Shown: piece by piece, positions 21,969 to 33,113 of the stretch
Layout: every line of letters starts with the position of its first letter
Position numbering within the stretch: the stretch's first letter is position 1
Assembly (NCBI GenBank): GCA_013339895.1
Contig: JABACO010000001.1
Location: 6,288,888 to 6,352,887, forward strand
Length of the DNA: 64,000 nucleotides
Origin: Ephydatia muelleri
Lineage: Eukaryota > Porifera > Demospongiae > Spongillida > Spongillidae
Reading direction: 5' to 3'
Translations under genes and position numbers: made by a program
Notes under the pieces: model-generated
The model's input: the letters and a program-made list of their open reading frames with translations, nothing else
What the model was told of the DNA's origin: nothing
Databases searched by the model: none

Positions 21969-24650
21969 TAAAAATAATAATAATAATAATGAGGCAAGTA
22001 ATGGCATACAAATGCTCTTATAAACTGCCTATCTATATGGGAAAAGTTTACAAAGGTAGGAAAGGTCATGTTTAGATAATAATAATTTGAAGACTTTAAC
22101 ATCTTTGGCTGTAACAATGTACTGAGGTAGTAAATTCCACATATGAATTACTCTGTTGCTGAAGAAATGGTACTTGCATGTATGATGGGGTGTATACACT
22201 TGTGCTGGATTTTACATGAGTGACCACGTGTAGTAGAAAGCAGGGGAATATATCATCACGTTTGAGGTCAACAGTCTGATATGTCTTGTAACACAAGACC
22301 AAGTCAGAAAATATTCTGCGATATTCAAGTGATTGGAGGCCAAGGTTATGAAGCCTCAGAATAACTAAGTTCTGAAATACCAGTACGTTTACATATAGTC
22401 CTAGTGAAGAACCGTTGAACACGCTCAATACACTTTACATCAGAGATTAACCAAGGACTCCATATAGGTGAGTTATATTCTAGTATAGGCCTTACATAGA
22501 TCTTATAGCCAGAACCAAGAGATGAGGATCATTAGAAATAAATCCCTTTAGTAACACTGAACAACGACCAAAAGCCTTTGCAGCAACATAAGAACAATGA
22601 ACATGAGGTTTAAGATCAGAGCTAAGATGGAACCAAGATCGCAAATTGAAGTGACTGAACACTGCCTATTGAACATTGCAGAGAAGGATTATTCGGATTT
22701 CCAAATGAAATGGATACACATTTCTGTGATGCAACTGACAATTGCCATATATCAGACCATGAAGAAAAAGGAGATAAGCACTTAGCAATTGCAGTATTAT
22801 CATGGTTTGGATGAGCATGTTAAAATTTAGTATCATCAGCAAACATCTTGATTAGAACAGGGTGGGGAATAGCATCTGGAAGATCATTAACATATAACAA
22901 GAACAGTAGTGGGCCTAGAACTGACCCCTGTGGTACACCGCTAACAACAGGCAACAGCTTAGACAAACACAATTCCCAATATGTATATACACACTGTGAA
23001 CGACCATTTAAGAATGATGATAACCATTTCAAGATCTGGGGTGCCATACCATATGCTTTAAGTTTGAGTATCAATTTAGGATGACAAGCAGTATCAAAAG
23101 CTTTAGCAAAGTCAATATAGACTGCATCAACTTTAAGGTGATTATCAATGGATATTGTCCAATCATTCAGAGTAGTTAGTAATTGTGTGCAAGTAGAGCG
23201 TCTAGAAAGAAACCCAAACTGGTCAGCAGATATTAGCTGATGTGATCTGAGATGAGATTTAATAGATTGGGACACAATGGATTCCATAACTTTGCAAGAT
23301 ATACAAGTTAATGATATTGGACGATAGTTTGATGGCAAAGAATGAAGGCCTTTTTTATAGACAGGGCATACAAAGGCAACCTTCCATGCTTTAGGAATGA
23401 TACCACTATCAATAGAATCATTAAAAAGTAAGAAAAGAGGAAAGGCAATAGCAGAAGCAATTGATTTGAAAAACAAAGCAGGGAATCCACCAGGGGATTT
23501 GGAACATTTAGAAGGAAGGTGAAGTAATGCATCTTGGACAATATCAGAAGAAAACGTAATAGGTGCCATTAGAACATCTGCATTCACTCGAGGAGCAAAA
23601 GATGGTAAACTGCCATCATCATTAGTAAATACTGATGCAAAATATGTATTAAGCAATTCAACATTTGATATAGCAAAAGAACCATCACTTTGCAGAAGAG
23701 GTGGAATACGGTGTGAAGCACTGATCATTGAATTAGCATAAGAGTAAAACTTTGACAAGCTTTTACTGCAGACAATTTTGTGTTCATGGTTCGATCGAAA
23801 TTGTTGAACTGCATTTTCATACTGTCTAGAGATTTCACTATACTTATGTTTATCAACATGATACCATCTTCGTTTTTGTTTTAGTAGAAGTCTGATGTAT
23901 TTGGGAAGTTTATGACGTTTAGGCTTCACAGGGCAAAGAGGAACAAACTCAGTTATACACCTATCAAGAATACTGCTAATTGAATTCCAGAAGTCATCAA
24001 CACCATAACACTTCTCATGTAGCAAAAACCAATCAACAGAATTTAGGTAGGATATGATGGAGTCATAATCAGCCCTGAAAAAATTTCTAACCAGAATATG
24101 ATCACCAGGAAAGCAGTGCTGACATATGATAGAGTATTCAACAGATAAATGGTCACAACTAATAGAGAAGGGATCCACCACAGAGAGATCAGCAACAAGG
24201 TGAGGTTTAGAAGCAAAAACAAGATCAAGACAGTTATTACCATGAGTAGGTGAGTGGACCAGTTGAGTGAACCCATTACATAATGTGCAAGTAAGGAATT
24301 TAGAATATTTCAAACAACCACTGCAGGTAGGAATTCTCCAATCAACAGCAGGGAAGTTAAAGTCACCAACAACAAAAACAATGTATTAGAATAGCAGTCA
24401 ATACATGAACATAAGGTTTCAGTGGATTCTGAGTCATTGGCTGAAGATGGAGGATTGTAAAAACACATAAACCGATAAGCAACACTCCTTGTGAAGAATA
24501 TATCAATAACCAAGCACTCAATAGATAGATAAGTATCAGACAGTATAACTTGAAATACCTGGTGAATATTTTTAACAAATACAGCAACACCACCATATCC
24601 ATCTTGTCTGTCTTTTCGATAGACAGTATAGGCTGATCAAATATGTTATT
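21969..24650 (-). mobile_element. CR1/L2-like LINE, 5'-truncated
   Basis: Reads on the minus strand from an apurinic-type endonuclease fragment (DGYGGVAVFVKN near 24600) through RT to a 3' tail of (ATT)n at 21970-21990. The 5' part of the endonuclease is missing. C-terminal sequence LGLQSLEYRRIFSDLVLCYK near 22290-22350 is typical of CR1/L2/Jockey-group LINEs. Frameshifts occur near 24313-24365 and after FADD near 22820, so it is inactive. Confidence 0.8.
22820..24313 (-). pseudogene. LINE endonuclease C-terminus and reverse transcriptase
   Basis: About 497 codons. The first part has GNNCLDLVFAS and SCDHLSVEY, the final endonuclease motif with the catalytic Asp-His pair. RT motifs follow: LPSNYRPISLT, DQFGFLSRRST, VYIDFAKAFDT, SGVPQGSVLGPLLF and FADD at the very end. 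The frame is lost right after FADD; the RT thumb and C-terminal domain continue in other frames to about 22090. Upstream, GDFNFPAVDW-like sequence is in another frame near 24340-24370. Confidence 0.8.
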
Positions 24651-24699
24651 ATTATTGCTTATGATAAGAATACACAAATACAAATACATGAGATACAAG

Positions 24700-25732
24700 A
24701 ATGCAAACCTATAATAAAATACATGTATATACCTACAGATGAAATAGATTAAGATACGAGAGTCCCTGCTCTCACAATAGATCTGGTCAAGGTTAGATTA
24801 AGCTTGCTGTATACTTCGTACACACAGCTATACTTTGATCTGGGAGACCCAATGGCAAGCCGGGTTGCTAGACGTGAAAATGTGTCCCTAGCCTCCTTCC
24901 CCCAATTCCCGTATGTCTCGACTGCCAGAGGAACGCACACCCACCCTAGCTCACTGCACTTGGGATCATTAGCCTTGTGCTTGCGGGTTTTGGCTGATAG
25001 AGCTGCAAAGCCTGATGTGATGCATGCTTGATTAAGTGAGGCAACAGAGAGGGGGGAAGACACTGTGAAATCAAAGGCAGCAAATCTGCCAGTAATCCAA
25101 TCATGAACCAAAAACATCAGCTGGGCGGGATCGAGAACTATCGGGTGTCAAGTTGCTACCAACTTCAATGTGAACTCCAAGATGGGCCTGGTGACAGAAA
25201 TCAACAAAGACATCTCGAAGTCGATTATGTCGTGTGACCACATCTCCAACCTTCTTACATGTAACAGCATGGTGACCCAGGAGATCTAATGCTGTGTTAG
25301 GACAAAGAGAACAGGAAAGCCCTCTGGAAATATCCAATCCCAGCCACCACCTAATGCCTACACAGAACTCATGGGGGTCAAGATGTAAACCAAGCTCTAC
25401 ACTAGGCACCACCGAAAGCCAAGAGGATGCGTGGGAGGCTGATGCTGAGAGGAGACGGGCCTTGTTAGCAGGAGATGAGGAATCTAAGAGAGCTCTAAAC
25501 TGCTCAGTGTCGATTTTGAAAGACAGTGCCTTTTGAGGTATGGGTGAGTGTACAGTAGATCCAAATGAGAATAGTGTCTTGAGTAGACACCAGACCATTG
25601 AAAGTGCTCACTGCATGCTTTAGATGTTGGTTATCTACATCCGCAAAACCCGAGGAGCTAATAGAAGCAATGTACGCAGCACAGTCATGCAGAGCCAAAG
25701 AACGCAACCCCAAACCTCCATACCTTTTTCAT
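24700..25732 (-). mobile_element. RLE retrotransposon 3' fragment, copy B
   Basis: A 5'-truncated minus-strand copy starting inside the post-RT region (GLRSLALHDCAAYIAS) next to an (ATT)n tract at 25731-25754. It continues LSSGxxFADV..., SSPANKARLLSAS, the CCHC region CSLCPNTALDLLGHHAVTC, RPADVF, a frameshift near 25110, FDFTVSSPLS, and ends ARTLVS-like near 24749. At least two frameshifts make it a pseudogene. Confidence 0.75.
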
Positions 25733-25754
25733 TATTATTATTATTATTATTATT

Positions 25755-25900
25755 CAATACACTGATACATACATGTACAATACAGACACATTATTGCTAT
25801 ACTATTTATTTTAAGGAATCTACAGTTCTACTTACAAACACAACTAATCAACCTACAGTTCCACTAACCTACCCTTGGGCAGCTTCCCTTCCCATGATGG
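25755..25900 (-). mobile_element. RLE retrotransposon terminal scrap, copy C
   Basis: Only the last dozen codons (RAIMGREAAQG, then stop) and 3' UTR of a minus-strand copy remain, cut off at (ATT)n 25901-25914 on its 5' side and bounded by (ATT)n 25731-25754 on its 3' side. Confidence 0.55.
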
Positions 25901-25913
25901 CCCGATTATTATT

Positions 25914-26450
25914 ATTATACCTAGACCTGCAGACATACTCATCCCAAGCTGGTCCAATGGTGATAAGCCTGCAGCCATTGATGTGTCCATCACCTCTCCG
26001 CTTAAATCAAACATTTTGTCTGAAGCGGGTGTGGTGGCAGGTGCAGCAGCAAGGCAAACAGAAGAGAGAAAGCACACATGCAATGATACAATCTGCTCCG
26101 AATTGGGATGGAAGTGTGTACCATTAGTGGTGGAGACGTTTGGTGCTTGGGGAAGAACTGCAGGCCAGTTTTTTGGAGAACTCGCATCACGACTTGCGGC
26201 TCAAAGCCATTCCTCAAAGACTACAATGTTGAATAACATCTATGGGAGACTAAGTCTCATACTAGTTCGAGCCAATGCCCGTGCGTTCAATGCTAGATTG
26301 GCTACAAAAATGGACTTGCTTGAAGGCTAGGGTAGTTTTGTGCAAGTTCGTGTGTAATAGTGAAATGGACATCAATATGTCTGTGCATTTATTTATTTAT
26401 TAATTTATTTTTATATTATTTATTATTATTATTATTTTTAATCTACACTG
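25914..26450 (+). mobile_element. RLE retrotransposon 3' fragment, copy D
   Basis: A plus-strand copy beginning directly after (ATT)n with the endonuclease motif RPADILIPSWSNGDKPAAID. It continues VSITSPLKSN, EERKHTCNDTICSELGWKCV and NNIYGRLSLILVRANARAF to a stop at 26328-26330, uninterrupted. The 3' UTR ends in TTTATTTATTT/(ATT)n near 26385-26440. In frame, the microsatellite is read as a run of Ile. The RT is absent. Confidence 0.8.
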
Positions 26451-26610
26451 TAATTTTAATTCATACTCAATAAAATAGCACATTTTTACATGAAATACAC
26501 ATATTATTATAGATTACATGTACAACGAAATAAAACCTCTAAGTAGTGTACAGCACACCAAAAAGACCCACAACACCCAAAGAACACCCACCCTAACCCA
26601 CATGTCTCAA

Positions 26611-27660
26611 TTAACCCCCGTCTACTGACTGCAACAGCCTTGCACGGGATAGCATGGCTCTTGCATTACAACGGACTAAGGTCAGGTTAAGTCTCTGGTA
26701 TATGGTCGTTGTGGCTTTGGACTTGCTGCACTGTAACTGCAAAGCCAGGCGGGCTGCAAGGCGAGAAAACGAACTGTGCGCTTCTTCCCCCCAGCACCCA
26801 TAAGACTCGACCGCTAGGGGAATGCAGACCTACCCCAGCTCCTTGCACTTAGGGTCGTTGGCATTGTGCTTGCGCACTTCGGCCTTACCCGCTGCTGACC
26901 CACTTGTAGCTCCCGTTTCAATCAATGTATTGGAGTTAAGCGGTGAGACTACAGTTAGGTCAAAAGCAGCTGGCTTGCCAAGTGTCCAGTTGGGGACCAG
27001 AAAGTCTGCTGGCCGGCTATTAGAAACATCCCCTCCCGATCCATATCCTACCTCCAATTGACCACCCAGACGAGCTCTATGGCAGAATTGTGCAAATACA
27101 TCCCTCAGGGCATTATGCCGTATCACTGCATCCCCTCCCCCTTTGCAGGTTACTGCATGATGCCCAAGAGGGTCTAGCTGATGGTTGTGGCAGTGGGGAC
27201 AACGTTGCTGTGGTGAAGTGTCCATCCCAAGCCACCATTTCACTGCCACCTGGAACTCTTCCGGCTCCATGCAGAGATTGAGTCCCCTGGATGGAATCAC
27301 CGCAAGCCAAGAGGAAGCATGGTGAGATGACGCTGACAACAAGCGGGCACGGTTGGCTGGAGTTGAGGTCGCACACAACTGATCAAACTGATGGTTTTCA
27401 ATTCCAACAGATAGGCTCGACCCTGACTCTAAAAGCGAATTATCTGATAAAGAACTTGCCTGAGGAACCAAACTATTGTAAATGCTGACTGCTTGCCTAG
27501 ACAACTCATCCAGGGGATCTGAATTACTGGTTTTGATCACAGATGCCAAGTAAGCTGCTGAGCAATGCAGCTCCAACCTTCGGAGGCCTAGACCACCCCT
27601 ACTAAGGCTCAACTGCACTTGCTGCCAAACTGCATCCGAAGCATCAATTCCTACACAATC
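26611..27660 (-). pseudogene. RLE retrotransposon 3' fragment, copy E
   Basis: A minus-strand copy from QVQLSLSRGGLGLRRL (post-RT) through CPHCHNHQLDPLGHHAVTC, RPADFLVPNWTLGKPAAFDLT and HNANDPKCKELG. There the Trp codon is a TAG stop (near 26829). The frame then remains open (VCIPLAVESYGCWG...) to a natural stop at 26611-26613. One nonsense change separates it from an intact C-terminus. The 5' end lies at an ATTATTATT tract near 27661. Confidence 0.75.
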
Positions 27661-27778
27661 CTTTATTATTATTTTTTAAATACTAATAAATTTTAATAAA
27701 TAGCATGGAATTTCAAATTTTACCTAGCACACCAACAAAATCAAAGTCTCAGCAGCAACCACCCCACACCCACACACC

Positions 27779-27870
27779 TCAACCCCCCTCCTCCGACTGC
27801 CGAAGCCTTGCACGGGAGAGCAAGGCTCTAGCATTGGCTCTCACGAGCGAAAGGCTTAGCCTCTGGTACA
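27779..27870 (-). mobile_element. RLE retrotransposon terminal scrap, copy F
   Basis: Minus strand: LYQRLSLSLVRANARALLSR, then ARLRQSEEGG and stop at 27779-27781. This is almost the same C-terminus as copies A and J. It is truncated on its 5' side exactly at (ATT)n 27871-27912. Confidence 0.75.
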
Positions 27871-27873
27871 CAA

Positions 27874-27912
<39 letters not shown>

Positions 27913-28078
27913 TATTTTTTACCTCTACAACATAATTTTAATAACTATAACTTTAATAATGTATTACGAAATGACTACTAGGGAAATGTTGAATATATAC
28001 ACATATGGCAAACAAAAACACAACCTAACATACTTATCGTAACGCACTCACTCACTCACTCATACAATACAACAATTT

Positions 28079-29390
28079 TTATACTAAAAACTCTTCCTCT
28101 TCACTGTCCATCTTAATTGTTCCCAGCACAGAAGCTGCATTGCCACGTTGGATGGCAACTGAGAGTCTCTGAGTGAGGTATGCAAAGGAGTTGGCTTCTC
28201 CAGACACTTGCCTCAATCGAAACCCCAACTCTTTCAGGAACTCTTTTATCTTTGGTCCAAAAACTCCACTTGTCTCTATTGCCACTGGGGTGAAAAAGTA
28301 GCATGAGTCAAGGTGTTTATACTTCTGCATCTTCCTATCTTCTGCCTGTTGAGTAACTGCTCCAACTTGGTGTGCAGCAATTGTGGAGTAAGAAGGTGCA
28401 AAAGTATCCGGACACGTTGCATCCCATACCAGAAGTTGCCCACACTCCCAAGGGACAATTGAAACACCATCAGGTCGCTTCCCATCTGAACGATACAGAC
28501 CTGAAGGCTCCAAACGTGATGGAATATGTGCTGAAACCAAAGCTCTGTGTATGATCTCTTTCACAGCTGAATGGCGGTGATGGCGTCCTGCACTCTTTCT
28601 GCAGCTTAAGCCATGCGTGGCAAACTGAGACACCTCTGCCCCACAGTGTTGGCAGTTATGGCTTTGACATAAAGGTAGTCCCAGACAGAGACCCATAGAT
28701 ATTCTCATAGTAGCATTATCCATGCGTAGTCCCAGTGATGTAACCGGCAGGGCATTTAACTGCACCGGACGCTGCAAGGAAACGAGCCCTGTGCATTGGA
28801 TCAGATGAGTCTGTAAATAGTGTATCTGCAATAGAAGATACTCTGATTGTATCCCATGTCTTCTGATGATGGGCAGCAGCATCAGTGGGGGGTTGTTCTT
28901 GACACCCTTGGGACCATGCAGCAAGAGCCTCATCCACATAGCTGAGCTGGGGCGGTTGCATATTTGCTGGCAGAATTAGGTGAGCAAGTCCGGAGGAGGC
29001 AGCAGCTGAAGCCAAGAAGGCAGAGTGTGCCAGCTGCACAGCGCTCCGAAATCCAAGCCCACCATGACGCACAGGCAAAGTGGATTGTGTCCAAGAGGGG
29101 TCACTTTCAGCCAGTTGGATATTAAAAGAGCTACAGACCGTTGCTCTGAGTTCATCATCATAGATCTTTAAACTGGATGAGAGAAAGCAAGGTGACGTTC
29201 TAAGCAGGTACAAAAGTTTAGGTATGGCCAAAGAGTGACGCAAAAGGAGATAGGCATCAAGACAAGTTAGGTCTCACGAAGGCACTTCAGCATGGTGGTC
29301 TTGGCATCAATAGCTACTGTGATGGAACCAATATCTCCAATTGGTGAACCCAATAGTGTGGCATCAGCTTATTCCGGCAAGATTATTTAA
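28079..29390 (-). pseudogene. Second RLE-type reverse transcriptase family, C-terminal half
   Basis: A distinct, more divergent family. Reading down from 29370: IGDIGSITVAIDAKTTML, then a frame change, HSLAIPKLLYLLRTSPCF, LPVRHGGLGFRSAVQLAHSA, and a frameshift near 28720-28750. A knuckle CQHCGAEVSQFATHGLSC follows, then KRPDGVSIVPWECGQLLVWDATCPDT, and the end LSVAIQRGNAASVLGT. RPDG...WDAT fits a PD-(D/E)xK restriction-like endonuclease. The catalytic RT region is missing on the 5' side. The low-coordinate edge contains (ACTC)n near 28047-28062, perhaps its tail. A decayed relative is at 52425-53440. Confidence 0.7.
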
Positions 29391-29420
29391 ACTACACAAA
29401 AATACATTACATAGAAAAAT

Positions 29421-32240
29421 TCAAACAATATCCTGGAGGCCAAGGGAGGGAGCACATCTTACCAACAAGGCTCTAGCCACAGCCTGAACCAGGGTGAAGT
29501 TCAGCCTGCTGTATAGCTCTGTGAGCACCTTACTTTTGTGGGAAGAGGTGATGATGGCCAGGTGAGAAGCTAGGCGAGAGAAAGTAGATTGGGCTTCCCT
29601 ACCCCAGTTTCCATAAGTCTCTACCGCAAGTGGGATACACACCCAACCCAGCTCTGAACACTTTGGGTCATTTGCTCTGTGCTTCCTGACCTCCGCCTCC
29701 TCCACTGCAGCCCCTTCAGACAAGCTTGCTGCTGTTAGGATAGAGGGGATTAAGGGAGAGGTCACTGTGATGTCGAGGACAGCATGTTTCCCTCTCTCCC
29801 AATTGAGAACAAGTACATCCGCTGGCCGGGTGCGGCTTAAGTCGGGTGTAATGCCACTGCCCGACTCTACTCTCACTCCAAGGTGGGCACGATGGCAAAA
29901 CTCAACAATCACGTTACGCAGATGGTTGTGGCGGGTAACGACATCACCACCCTGTTTACAGGTAGTAGCGTGGTTGCCAAGGCGGTCAAGAGCTAAGCCA
30001 GGACACAGAGAGCACGAGGAGCCTCTAGCTGTGTCTATCCCTCGCCACCATTGGATGGAAATTTGCATTTCATTAGGGTCAAGGTGCAGGTCGAGGCCAG
30101 GAGAAGGTGTGACCAGTAAGTAGCCAGGATGCAGCATGAGGTGCTGACACAGAGAGCAGCTGAGCCTTGTCGGCAGGTGAAGATGCTTCCAACAACAAAG
30201 AGAACTGGTGGTCCTCTAGTTTCTTTGACAGTACCCTTTGTTGGACAGGTGAGGTAGTGATAGCATCCACAGAGATTACCTCAGACGGGGAGACAAGCTT
30301 GTTGAAGAGATCAACCGTGTGAGATAGGTGTGGATTCTGTGCATCACCAAAGCCGGAAGCACAAAGGGAGGCAATATAGGCAGCTGAGGAGTGGTGGGAA
30401 ACTGAACGAAGCCCAAGACCTCCGTGACTTAGATTCAGTTGGGCCTGCTGCCATGCACGATCCGTAACTTCTACAGCTATACTCTGTGCGAAGCACTGCC
30501 TAACCTCAGCATCGAACAGCTGAAGTGCCTCTGAGACTAAACTTGGCGGGGTAGCTCTAGCCAAATGGATTAATTTACAGTAGCTCCCACACAAATGAAG
30601 CAGAATCAAGGCAACCTGAGGGTCTGATGCCCCTACTTCTACCAGTCTGGATAACAACTTCAAGGCCTCTGAACGCTTTGATGCTGCATACTTTCCACAG
30701 AAAAGGTAGTCCCCTATAGGGGCTCCTAGTAAGTCAAGATGAGGTACATGGGAGGACTTCATAGATGGGGGAAACTCACTGGTGTCGCCTTTACAAAACA
30801 ACTCACATTTGGACATATTTATAAAAATCCCAAGGGATGGACCAATAGAATCCAACAGAGAAAGAGCACGAAGGATAGCAGATTTCTTGCCAGCTAAGGT
30901 TCCATCGTCGAGGTACCAGGCTTGATATAGGATGTGGATACAGTCATCATCAGCATCAATGGCATTTAAGATCTTCTGTAGAACCAGTGCAAAGAGCAGG
31001 GGGCCCAGGGGGTCACCTTGTTGGACACCTGTTTCTGAGAAGATGCGACCCATGGGGTGCCACAGCAAGGGATGGGCAGCATAGCACCATGTGGCCCAAG
31101 GTAAAAGCTCAGGGAAATGGAGAGCGCATTCATCTAGAATGACTTGTCTGGAGACCAAATTAAAAGCATTGCGCATGTCCACCTTTACTACAGCAAAATT
31201 ATCATCTTCCCAGTGCTTATCCATGCATGCCCTGAGGCTATGTTCAACCTACTCAGAGCCTGAAGCACAAGCAACTCTAAACTGAAGAGGTTGAAAAAAT
31301 TCTGAGGCCTTGTACTTTATCAAGGAACACAAGCACTTCTCAGTTAGCCTCCTCAATGCTTCTCCAACAGCAATAGGTCTGACGTCAGGGAGACAGCCAG
31401 GTTTGAATTTATTCAGGGCAGTCAAACTGCCTCCAGCCAGAAAAGTAGAGACAGAGGTGGGTGCCTTGCCCGATGACAGGAGATTGACTAAGTCTCTGAG
31501 AGAGGAACATATGGAAGTTGGTAAAGGAATGCTTGCTGCATCTAGAAGGTGCTGTATTCTGAGGCCTGATGGACCTGCAGCTGATCCCTTTGGAAATGAC
31601 TGCAGGACTCCTAGGATGTTGAAATCAGGACCAATGGATATCGGCACTGTTGGAACCTGGGAACCTGTGGAGGTGGGCAACTTGGATGCTTGGAAAGCAA
31701 TAGCTTCCATGTATTATCGTTGTTTGGAATAAAGACAAAATCGCGGGTCCGTTACACGAGGCACGCGCACGCCGTTACTTTTTGTTTAGCATCAGTACAG
31801 AAGCTATTCTGGATAGCGTCGGGAGTACTGATGTGGAAGAGGATTGGGAAAGATCATCGGGGCCGGGGCTGTGATGACGTTCTGACGGCTGCGGACTTTG
31901 AGTGATGGGGGGCTCGGGAGTGATGACGAATGCTCTGCAGCCGAGGACGCTTGCAGCTGTCGTAATAATGGCTGTAACGATGACAGCTGCTGTGTTTCAA
32001 GAGAGTGAGCGGTAGGCCTTGGAAGCGGTTGCGATGATATCATCGCCTGCGTCGCCATCGGGGCGCTGCCATGAGAGAACACCGACCCATTGGAGCACTT
32101 ACCGTGTTTTGCCGGGAGGCAACATGTGCAGGCTCGTCCAGCCTTCGCACACGCGCAAAACTTGCAACGGGCGTTGATGCCATTGCAGCGACAGCAGGGA
32201 GGCGCCCGCTTCGGTCTTGAGTTCTGGGACTGGTTCCTAC
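29421..32240 (-). mobile_element. RLE retrotransposon, copy H (internally deleted)
   Basis: The N-terminal Cys-rich region lies near 32100-32220 (CCRCNGINARCKFCACAKAG), followed by a Ser/Pro/Gln-rich linker to about 31804. Between 31800 and 31730 the coding sequence jumps to a point just before the RT, so the C2H2 fingers and about 240 residues are deleted. RT follows: DFNILGVLQSFPKG at 31620, a stop after ASGSE near 31249, VDMRNAFN, GVQQGDPLGPLLF, WYLDDG. A frameshift near 30100 precedes the knuckle CSLCPGLALDRLGNHATTC, RPADVLVLNWERG and VLDITVTSP, with the stop at 29421. It is inactive. Confidence 0.75.
30079..31224 (-). pseudogene. Reverse transcriptase segment of copy H
   Basis: 381 open codons carrying motif A (VKVDMRNAFNLVSRQ), motif B (GVQQGDPLGPLLF) and motif C (WYLDDG). 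They are followed by the family's post-RT region (LNLSHGGLGLRSVS, SSPADKAQLLSVS) before the frame is lost at 30079-30100. Confidence 0.75.
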
Positions 32241-32345
32241 ATGCATATTTATTTAATTAAAACATCATGATACAATAATACAACACACTAATAATTCATA
32301 CAATACATATGTATGAATTATTGCTACAGTTCAATAAAGTTTAAG

Positions 32346-32428
32346 ATGGGAGCCACCTGGAAAGGATTGCTGTCGCATTTGCCCTCACCAGATGCAAGTT
32401 GAGCCTGCTATACAGTTCAGACATTATT
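32346..32428 (-). mobile_element. RLE retrotransposon terminal scrap, copy I
   Basis: Minus strand: SELYSRLNLHLVRANATAIL followed by SRWLPS and stop. It closely resembles the C-terminus of copy N (44459 onward). It is truncated 5' at (ATT)n 32423-32450, from which copy J starts in the opposite orientation. Its 3' UTR runs to about 32250, abutting the 5' end of copy H. Confidence 0.7.
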
Positions 32429-32479
32429 ATTATTATTATTATTATTATTTTATTTTTAATAATAATATTATTAATTAAT

Positions 32480-32941
32480 AATGGCGGTAACAATTGTTTT
32501 GTATACCAGTTCTCTGTAAAGCTTTTTAAACTGGGTGGAACAAGGTGTTGCGCTTGCAATGGAGTCAGTGCCCGATGCAAGTCCTGTGCGTGCGTCAAAG
32601 CAGGCCGCCCTTGTTCAAGCTGTCAGCCTTCGAAGCGGAATCGGTGTTGCAATTTAGACGCTCCGTCACTACATGTACGCAACTGCGACCTTGATTTGAC
32701 TACATCGCAACCAGTTTCTCCCCTACCTGACCACAGTGTGAATGTCCTAACGCAATCGGATTCACAGTCATCCACCACCGCGCAAGAACCTTTGCCACTT
32801 ACACCTCCAGCTGTCATAGCCACAGCTGCTTCCCACTCAACCGCAATCACCTTCGCCGCCCTCCCAGATAGTTCCGTTATCCTCTTCTACGTTACAAGGT
32901 CTACCCTTTCCAGGCCCATATCAACCACCCTCGACATCTAG
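32480..32941 (+). CDS. N-terminal Cys-rich (CXC-like) region of copy J
   Basis: An open frame with CCACNGVSARCKSCACVKAG then RPCSSCQPSKRNRC. The C-x-C-N-G-x2-A-R-C-K-x-C-x-C spacing recalls CXC-type DNA-binding modules and recurs in copies H, M and N. A low-complexity Ser/Thr/Pro stretch follows, and the frame stops at 32939-32941. In copy N the equivalent region is fused in frame to the fingers, so the stop here is probably a mutation, or a point of recoding. No ATG lies between the microsatellite and the Cys cluster. Confidence 0.6.
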   Translation, partial: NGGNNCFVYQFSVKLFKLGGTRCCACNGVSARCKSCACVKAGRPCSSCQPSKRNRCCNLDAPSLHVRNCDLDLTTSQPVSPLPDHSVNVLTQSDSQSSTTAQEPLPLTPPAVIATAASHSTAITFAALPDSSVILFYVTRSTLSRPISTTLDI

Positions 32942-33113
32942 GCAAGCATTTTCTGATCTTCCACGTCAATGTGCATCCCCTGAACCCGTAGTCCAGTCAC
33001 GACCCTCGAATGCTTCATCCCCACTATCTGGGTGTCTCCCAGAGCCTCATCTAGTCAGCACTCACAGGAAGCAGTGTATAGTTGATGGATGCCAGGAGTT
33101 CATTGCACCAACT

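Noticed and set aside
25755-25900. Independent small gene at the plus-strand ORF 25624-26127
   Set aside because: The frame spans two oppositely oriented retrotransposon scraps and an ATT tract, so it is chimeric.
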